Shown: one piece after another, positions 56,881 to 64,000 of the stretch
Layout: each line of letters starts with the position of its first letter
Numbering within the stretch: position 1 is the stretch's first letter
Position numbers and translations under genes: made by a program
From: Hyparrhenia diplandra
Taxonomy: Eukaryota > Streptophyta > Magnoliopsida > Poales > Poaceae
DNA: 64,000 nt
Reading direction: 5' to 3'
Assembly (NCBI GenBank): GCA_015847255.1
Contig: JADLZK010009246.1
Span: 29,653-93,652, forward strand
The notes under the pieces: generated by a model
What the model saw: the letters and a program-made list of their open reading frames with translations, nothing else
What the model was told of the DNA's origin: nothing
Database searches by the model: none

Positions 56881-57440
56881 ACCTAAAATGTACATTTGGC
56901 CCGGTATATTTGGCCCGGTCCGTGGCCCGGCCTTTTACGGGCCGGTTTCGTGGCACGGCCCGGTCCGGTGTGTCGCGGGCCATGGCGGCACAGCCCGTTG
57001 GCGGACGGGCCATGGGCCATCGCCTCGGCCCGAGGCGCGGGACGGTCGGCCCGGTGGTCGGCTCGGTGATAACCGTAGCAGCAGCCCAATCTCCAAAAAA
57101 AAAAAAAACAAAAGAAAAATCCCCATCCCACCTAACCCTATCCTCCCGTTCTCTCTCTCTCGCTCTCGTTCTCTCCTCTCTCCTCCCGTCGGCCGGCACG
57201 AGACACCCGCCGGCGGCAAAGCGTTGCGGCACTCCGGCACCGTCGGCGGCGGCGTGCGGAAGACTCCCGGCACCGCCGCGCGCCAGGTAGCGGCGCGGCG
57301 GTGGCCCGACGCCAGCGGCGGCCCGGCGGCGGCGACCCGCCAAAGACCTTAGCGTGGCGGCGTGGCGGCGCGGCAGCGGCAGTAGCGGCGTGGCGGCACG
57401 CGGCGGGCGTCGACCATCGGGCCGTCTTGGCGTGCCGCCC
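56881..57440. mobile_element. hAT-like remnant, second copy
   Basis: Counterpart of 30150-30735 with the same GGCCCGG-rich left end and GC-rich interior; the interior is the most diverged part of the duplication. Confidence 0.5.
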
Positions 57441-57449
57441 GGTGGCAAC

Positions 57450-57565
57450 TATAAGGCGAAACGCATGACAACCGACTTTTCCTCACATGTTTACATTTTG
57501 TGACATAAATTGAACTACACGCGACAAATGACGTTTCGTCCTAGAAGCCCAAATTTCTTGTAGTG
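57450..57565. mobile_element. CACTA right-end fragment, second copy
   Basis: Ends CCCAAATTTCTTGTAGTG at 57565; counterpart of 30740-30845. Confidence 0.7.
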
Positions 57566-57901
57566 TTTAATAGTCGTCCATAAAGATATAATAACGTAAT
57601 TGTGTGGGTAGTGATTTAAAATGACAATGTATCATGTGCAACCAAGCTTCGTGTGCAATATATGCAACCATCAATTAAGGCCACAAGATGCGGATCTAAC
57701 GTCGTGGTGTTTTTTTCACTTAAACCCCTCCACTGTGGGGTTTTAAATCTAACCCGTGTGTATCCGGGTGGGAGGGCCTCACCCACAGCGAGACGGCGAG
57801 GAATAAATAAATCGACGGTGATGTGACACCATACATGGTCGGCGGCTAGGCTTGACAAATCGTATTTGTTGCATTGTCGTGCACCGGGCGGTCATTCCAG
57901 T

Positions 57902-58276
57902 CTAGCGAGACTTTCTTGCGAAGCACTTTGCATGCTTCATGATGCTTCCCCTCTTGCACTCGCCGCTGTGAACTTCTTGTTCTTGCATATGTTGTTGCAA
58001 AGGTGCTTCGTCCGACTTGTCTGGCGGTAGAAGCCGTTCGGGAAGGGGCTTTCAGGAGGCGAGCTTCTCATCCATGACATCCACGGCCGTCGCCGTCTAC
58101 GCACGCCACACACACACACCACGAAGGACATGCGGATACATCTTCATTCCATAATGTATACGTACTTGCAAGCTAGGCTTGACACACCAACAATTGGCGA
58201 CGGCGAAGATCACGCCCACGGGCGGCGATGGCGCGAAGGACGACGAAGAATGGAATGCGGCCATGCGGCGAGACAG

Positions 58277-58282
<6 letters not shown>
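57902..58282 (-). pseudogene. Defensin-like gene D, multiply frameshifted
   Basis: Homologue of copy B. Exon 1 (58282-58214) starts MALSRRMAA and then loses the hydrophobic frame. The acceptor reads GCGTAG in place of GTGCAG (exon 2 from about 58096). Exon 2 retains HLCNNICKNKKFT but shifts before GGEC, and the final CFCKKVC is broken by CGAAGC replacing CAAAAGC. The second-cysteine codon TGC reads CGC. Many differences from B are at CAG/CTG sites. A MITE separates the gene from its TATA region. Probably non-functional as read. Confidence 0.85.
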
Positions 58283-58318
<36 letters not shown>

Positions 58319-58335
58319 CTCTCCTTTTTTATTTA

Positions 58336-58482
58336 CTCCCTCCGTTTCAAATTGTAGTTCACTTTGGCTTTTCTAGATACATTGATTTTGCTATGCACCT
58401 AGTTATACACTATGTCTAGATACATAGCAAAACAAATGGATCTAGAAAACCAAAGTGAACTACAATTTGGAAACTGAGGAAG
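58336..58482. mobile_element. MITE inserted in the TATA box of defensin-like gene D
   Basis: CTCCCTCCGTTTCAAATTGT to ..TTTGGAAACTGAGGAAG, same family as 54759-54903, with TA duplicated at 58334-58335 and 58483-58484. The empty site in copy 1 is TATTTATATA (31589-31598), i.e. the minus-strand TATATAAATA box, now split. Confidence 0.88.
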
Positions 58483-58905
58483 TATATATCTACCCAAAAA
58501 AACTGAACCACAGTAGGGGTAATATATATGAGCTCGAATTGTGATATGCAACAGCTACACTCGAGGGGGTGGAATAATTTATAGAATACCATACCCGCAT
58601 TTCTTTGAGCGTTATTGCTAGGGTGATAGACTAGTGTATAGGTAATGTCTAGAAATGAGTGGTATACCTTAAGTACATATCCTGGTGAGATTAACTCCAC
58701 TATGGATAATGATGCTAAGTTTAAATCCCACTACTAACACCGCCTAACTTCACTTTGTTGGATTATGAGATTAATTCCATATCCAAGCTAACATGATTAG
58801 ATAGATATCCCATATATATTTCTTTTCGCATTCGTAATTTGGATCGCGTTAGAAATATCAACACATACTCATATACATTTATTACTCACATATTTCCACT
58901 TGTAG

Positions 58906-60590
58906 TGTCCAAAATGTATTTTGTAGGATTTATAATAAAAACGGGTGGAAATACGACTAAAAGGCGCGACCACGAAAGCGTACTTGAGGAAGATTACAAG
59001 CCCGGGGATAAAACGGACCAAAACGCCAAAACTAGGCCGAGCAAACGCCATCCCACAACTTTCGGGGCCCAAACACGCCGGCTGCTAAAGCTCGGGCGGC
59101 AGGGCCGGGAAGGGTGCCCGCACCCTCTGGGGGGCGGTTCGAGCCCATCTTCGGCGAGGCGGTATGTTTAATGCTAAGGAGGGAAGGGTGCGGGGTGGAT
59201 CGGCCGGTTCAACATACCTAGACGTCTTTGCCAAAGGTCGGTTTAGGGGTAGAGTAGTCTTTTAGCCCTCTCTCCCTTGTGTATAAATAGGCCTCTCCTC
59301 TACCCCTCTCAACACACACCATTTGGAGCAACCTCTCTCACCACTCTTCCTCTCTACTCCACCTCTCTTTAGTTCTTTTAGCTTTAGTAGTATTTGGAGC
59401 AAGGCTAAGCATCATTGGAGAGCTTGTACTTGGGAGAAAGGAATAGTCGGTATGAATACATTTATGGTTTCTTTCCAAGTCTTGTTCTTATTTAGTTGTG
59501 CAATAGAGCTAGAGTATTTACATGTTATAGACTTACATATGAACCAGCATATAGTTTCTATGTTATATTCTTGACATTTTGTTCTCGACACAATCATGAT
59601 AGAAGAACTAGACTATAGTTCCTATGTCATGGTTAGTCGTATAGAACTTTAGGCTTAACCATTCGTGCCATGTATTTGAGTAGAGTAATAGTTGTGCTGA
59701 GATGGCGGTTCGTTGTGGTTTTCGGGCCTGCCCATGTTCTAGCTTGTTCATCCGTAGGGTGAGTGTCCGCGGGGGACATGGGATGTACCTTAACATGCGG
59801 GCATGGTGCCCGGATGAGCGGGAACCTTCGGATATGAGAGCATTCCACGGTCGTTGGGGTAGGCGGCGGTCGTGGCGACCTTTGTCCGTCCCTTGTAATC
59901 CCCCTCGTTCGCATGTGATGTAGGAGTTCGTAAATGCCTTCCATTGGGCCGGATGGTACAGGGAGGTCTCCGCCCATCCATCTCACTCGGCCTAAAACTC
60001 TAGTCATTTATGTTTGCATGATTATTAACTTGTTCTTTGCACAGACTATACATTAGGAATGCCCCGCTTCACTTAGGAATATTCTTTATTTTCCTTTTAT
60101 CCTTGAGGTTGGCCCAAGTGTGTGTCACACTATCTTATGAACTATCATGACTTACCCCTGCATTGAGAATTGGTCAACTGCATATACATGTCGTCTTGTT
60201 CATGCCCCTGCTAGAATCCTACACCATGCCTTCCCTTGGGAAAAATATAAATAACGATACCCTGAATATCTCGGGTGTGAAATGCTACAACGGTATTTAC
60301 GTGGCGCTTTGCGGACTTGTTCGTAAGCGTTACTGAATGCCACCCGACATCCCGTGGCGATGTTCTTTGGAATGTAACAATTCCGGTGAAGTCGTCGTGG
60401 GAAGTCAACCTTTGGTCTTCAAAGCACTCCTGCCTTTTTGGCGGTTGTGCTCGATTACCAACAGGAATTTCTAAAGCGTGATTGCGTTTTTGGTGATTGC
60501 GCTAAGAAATGTCAACAGTGATACAATAAAGAACATCTTGAATGCCATGTTGCACGATGAAGCAAATATTTATGACATTGTCCTAAGCAA
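58906..60590 (+). mobile_element. LTR-like fragment, second copy
   Basis: Counterpart of 32013-33690, with TGTCCAAAATG start and TATA box at 59282-59291. Confidence 0.55.
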
Positions 60591-60893
60591 TGCTCGAACT
60601 CTTCCTGGAATCTCTAATAGTTGTCTAATACTCTAATCTCTAAAAAAACTAGAGCTCTCTAATCCTCTAATCTCTAGAAACCCTAGTACTAATCTCTCTC
60701 TCTAATTACAATGGATCTAGACTGAATTCTAAATAATGAAGAATGAATTAGGGTTCGGGGAGAGAGCTGCCTCTTTATTTATAGCCGCCTAGGATGAATC
60801 TCAGCCCTTGGATCAAATCGACTTGATTGGACGGCTTAGATTGGATCTCTAGGTCGGTTGTCGGAAAGGTTCATGAAGCCGGACATGTGGTTC

Positions 60894-62287
60894 CTACGTG
60901 GTAGGCCGCCGCCCCACATGGTGACAAGTGGGCCCTAATCCGTGCAAGCTTCGTCTTTCACCTTTTAGGTCCCCCTGTATGCATGAAAACTTCGTGGAAA
61001 TAATTAGAAATAATAATCTTTTACTAGCATTGATCCTTGGTTGATGGTACATGTCATATTTATATTAGGACTATAACTACCATCAACAAGGTGTCCTACA
61101 TGACCTAGACTGAGCTATCGAGCGCTCGAGATGCCTTAAAGCGTATCAGAGGCCCGGCATGATGTCTCACAGGAGAGAGGCGTCAAGCCCTCGGATCTTA
61201 TCGAAAACGGATTTCGAACCACACAACATCCCTCGGGAATTTTTTGGAAGTATCTATGGACCATAGCCAACCCTTATCTAATAGGGCACAGGCTTCCACT
61301 CGGATCCACCCTTTAATGACTCAATGGATGTACCATTGAGTTAAAACTTACATTAGTTTGAATAATTATTTTCATAGGCTTACTAAACATAAAATATATC
61401 CTTAGCAAACCATGTACTAATGACAATTACAACTCATTTTAAGTTATATTAACACTCATGACAATAAATTCTAAGTTGTATTTTAAAAGTTTAATCATTT
61501 TGATCCGCACATTGAGTCATATGAATATTAGTAACTTAATTTGTATTTGTGTACTAAACCAATAATAATGTGATACAACAAATTCAACATGCCATGGTGC
61601 ACGATGAAGCAAATATTTTGACATTGTCAAAAAGTAAGATGGTAGCCTATGACCTAGAATATTATTGAAATAAAATAAAACATGATTTTTAAATAAACAA
61701 TACAATAAGCATTATTATTTCAAATTAATACATGTACATAATTAGATCAAAAAATAAATGTAAAAGTGTACATTTTTGCTATATAACGTAATGAGATGGA
61801 ATGATAATTTATACACATTAAGTTTATGTATGTTTGAACTAAATACATATGGTGCTAGAAAAGATTAATAGTACAAATTATTACTCGAGAAAAACCATAG
61901 AAAAAAATATATAGATCCTAAAATTTTTTACAAACCATCTAAAACATTTTGACACCGTAAGAAATAGTTGTTGTTTATGAGAAATTAATAACCCTAAAAT
62001 TTTGGGAAAAGAATTAAAATTTAGGTCTATGTCTTCAAAATATATAGAGATTGCATCTAAAACTATCATAGTTTAAGCAAATGTTGCAAGTAAAAGTATA
62101 TTGGAGATACACAAAGTGCCATGTAAAGAAAAAAGGCTATATATATGTAGGAAAAGAAAACATATATATCGGTGTTCGGTAGATTATCACAATGAAATAT
62201 AGACTATTATTTTAGAATATTAGGGATGAGAAAAAGATATTAAATATAACTAATAATTTATAGGAAGTGTCTCGTAAGATTCTAACC
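60894..62287. other. AT-rich region right of the duplication
   Basis: No gene is supported. A ~45 base stretch (about 61587-61628, CACGATGAAGCAAATATT) repeats sequence of block Y' (60550-60590). From 61350 onward it is very AT-rich. It may be largely the body of the Helitron-like element ending at 62315. Confidence 0.5.
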
Positions 62288-62315
62288 CCCGTGAGACCAC
62301 GGGTTGGTGAACTAG
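62288..62315 (+). mobile_element. Helitron-like 3' terminus
   Basis: A perfect 6 bp hairpin CCCGTG-AGAC-CACGGG (62288-62303) is followed by TTGGTGAACTAG ending at 62315 and then T. Hairpin size, 12-base spacing and CTAG|T fit the Helitron 3' end well. The 5' end was not found. Confidence 0.7.
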
Positions 62316-62771
62316 TCTATCTAATAGTAATGAACTTATCAATTGTTGATTTATATGTTCTTTATACATAGAGAGTTTTTACAAGCTTTGGAATTAATAT
62401 GGGCCATCCATTTACCGATCCAATGGTCAGGTGGAGGAGGAACCAAACGGGGAGGAACTAAGTGGCGGTGGTAACTATGGCACGCGAACTGAATTATAAA
62501 AATTATTGAAGGGTATAATGGTCTTTTTAAGTTAATGAGGAGCAGCTTCTCCTTAGAAACAAATACTTTGTGAATCAAATTATTGAAGCTGAGCCAGCTT
62601 TTGAGAAGTCAAAAAAAAAAAAAAGCCCCGATCCGTCGCTCCCACAGTTCATCCGATTCGACGCGCCGCCGTCGCACGGAAAACGCCGCCGCCGCCGCCG
62701 CCGTGCACGTCCGCCCCCACGCCGCCATCCCATCCCCAGCCCCTCGCCGCCGCGCTCACGCCGCCGCCCCC

Positions 62772-62891
62772 ATGCTGCCCTCCCCTCGCCGCCGCGCCGG
62801 CTTGCGTGCGGCGGCCGCGCGCTCGCCGGCCGCCTCGTTCTTGCTGGCCGCTGCGGTCGCGGCGTCGCTCGTCGGAGGGTTCTACTTCTAG
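62772..62891 (+). CDS. Possible gene 5' end with signal-anchor, interrupted
   Basis: The frame starts MLPSPRRRAGLRAAAARSPA and continues with a hydrophobic stretch (ASFLLAAAVAASLVGGFYF), as in a type II membrane protein such as a Golgi enzyme. It stops at TAG 62889-62891 where hydrophobic coding appears to continue (LVLSSFRLPNS in the same frame). A CCG/CCGCCG-rich leader precedes the ATG. A further exon-like segment, LDLYFAPPAEDVSCSPTTN, ends at a GTATGT donor at 63353. Family not recognised. It may be a real gene with an error or mutation, or a captured fragment. Confidence 0.35.
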   Translation: MLPSPRRRAGLRAAAARSPAASFLLAAAVAASLVGGFYF

Positions 62892-62984
62892 CTGGTGCTC
62901 TCGTCGTTCCGGCTCCCCAACTCGGGCGCTGTCCGGCGAAGCTTCCCTTGCTCTGAGTTCTGGTCCTCGGCGGATGCGGGAAGG

Positions 62985-63082
62985 ACGGGGACAGCTGGTC
63001 CTCGCGATGCTGGTTCGCCCGGTGACAGCTGGTCCTCGCGGATGCGGGAAGGACGGGCACAGCTGGTCCTCGCGATGCTGGC
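62985..63082 (+). repeat. Three short imperfect tandem repeats
   Basis: Units containing ACAGCTGGTCCTCGCG with GATGCTGG or GATGCGGGAAGG occur at about 62990, 63027 and 63059. They lie in the possible first exon or intron of the right-end gene. Confidence 0.75.
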
Positions 63083-63352
63083 TCCCCAACATGGCGGCGG
63101 CGCACGGTGCGGCGAAGGGGATGACCCTGTAGCGGGGTCCCTGACGGGCGGGACCGGCTTGGCAGTGGTGCTGGCGTGTGGAGCCTGCATAGCAGCGAGT
63201 AGAGGAGGGGTGAGGTGCTGCTGCTGCCTCAGACGCTTGCTGGACCTGGACGAGCGAGGGAAGGAGCCGCGGGAGAGAGCTGCGTGCTGGACCTGTACTT
63301 TGCGCCACCAGCGGAGGACGTCAGCTGCTCACCGACGACAAACGCCCAACAG

Positions 63353-64000
63353 GTATGTCCTTTATTGGATCGCCCCTCTCGCCCATACAGAAGTAGAGTC
63401 AACAGGTGTGCAGTCTCGATGTTGGTAACCCACAAGTTGAGCAAGGATTCTCTGTTCTTTATGGCGCCAAAGATTGGGCAATGGCCTCATTTTGACCACA
63501 GTTACTATATAGCAGAGCCAATAGGTGTGCAGTCTGTGAGTGATGGCTTTGATTCTGCATAGTGCAGACCCAAGCTGACAGATGTGGTTCAAGCAAGAGT
63601 CTGCATTGTGCTAGTTTCTAGCAATGGTCCATGCATGGTCATCACCTATGACTGTCATGCTGGCGCTTTCAGAAAATAAATTTCAGAATACCATTGTTGA
63701 TAAAAAGAGCATAAGGGCATAATTAGCCGACTTGCCAATTAGCTTCCATTTGCCTTACACTTAGTTTTAAGAGAATATGTTAGAATGTTGGATGTAGTTC
63801 TTGACCGACCGAGCATTTTCTTAGTCTCCATTAGCATTGACATGATTTGGTCGCCTCCAATCAATAGGGCATTTTATATTGCACTACTTTTTAGTCCAAT
63901 TTCACTCCAAGACAAACTGCAAGATCTTTGATCAGCAATGATGTCCTTAGGCTACAATACCACCAGAGTTTGTGACCGGATTAGTCGGCAACCACTAGCT
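63353..64000 (+). other. Right end of window, probable intron
   Basis: Follows a plausible GTATGT donor. No exon could be recognised with confidence; the open frame around 63463-63562 has no known motif. Confidence 0.35.

Larger units (their letters stand above)
54759..60893 (+). repeat. Segmental duplication block Y', copy 2
   Basis: Matches 28575-34002 in the same orientation. Homology ends exactly where the gypsy LTR begins in copy 1 (after GACATGTGGTTC), so the true duplication boundary lies further right and was lost or displaced in copy 1. Confidence 0.92.

Overview
The window looks like nuclear DNA of a grass (Poaceae), probably rice or a near relative. It has Stowaway-type MITEs with CTCCCTCCGT ends, a tRNA-derived grass SINE, LINE 3' ends, CACTA, hAT-like and Helitron termini, a gypsy element with an extra ORF before gag, introns with GT..AG borders, and no bacterial-style gene organisation. 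Species is inferred from repeat families only.

Layout. A direct segmental duplication frames the window. Copy 1 is block X (1-3381) plus block Y (28575-34002). Copy 2 is X'Y' (about 51330-60893) and is contiguous. Each of the four blocks carries one two-exon plant defensin-like gene on the minus strand (2039-2400, 31179-31556, 53396-53749, 57902-58282). All four read as damaged, each differently. In copy 1, X and Y are separated by a 25.2 kb insertion sitting inside a MITE. This is an LTR retrotransposon without recognisable enzymes (3382-28574), itself invaded by a full-length Ty1/copia element (5037-16926, 2.33 kb LTRs, TSD TAGTT) and by a 9.87 kb CACTA transposon (17135-26999, TSD TTG). 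The CACTA element has no visible transposase. It holds seven tandem copies of a ~489 bp unit and a hypothetical gene with its own TATA box.

Between the duplicated copies lies a Ty3/gypsy chromovirus-like element (34003-46231) on the minus strand with orf0, gag-protease, RT-RNase H, integrase, one 4.5 kb LTR and one LTR truncated to 1.07 kb. Next come a LINE 3' end and a region (about 47.4-50.97 kb) with exon fragments of two unrelated RNA-processing genes in the same orientation: an SC35-type splicing factor and an mRNA cap guanine-N7 methyltransferase. That region ends in a Helitron-like 3' terminus (CTAG at 50969), suggesting Helitron capture. The right end (60894-64000) is mostly AT-rich, has a second Helitron-like 3' end at 62315, and then a GC-rich possible 5' gene end.

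Chronology visible in the sequence: the MITE at 54759, the LINE with 27 bp TSDs, the hAT/CACTA remnants and the LTR-like fragment predate the duplication because both copies have them. The SINE at 55489, the MITEs at 55986 and 58336, and the 25 kb nested insertion are each in only one copy and so came later.

Caution. Differences between repeat copies are strongly concentrated at CAG/CTG/CCG sites and are often small indels. This may reflect base-calling errors at methylated CHG sites rather than biology, so several frameshifts described here, including some in the defensin genes, may not be real.
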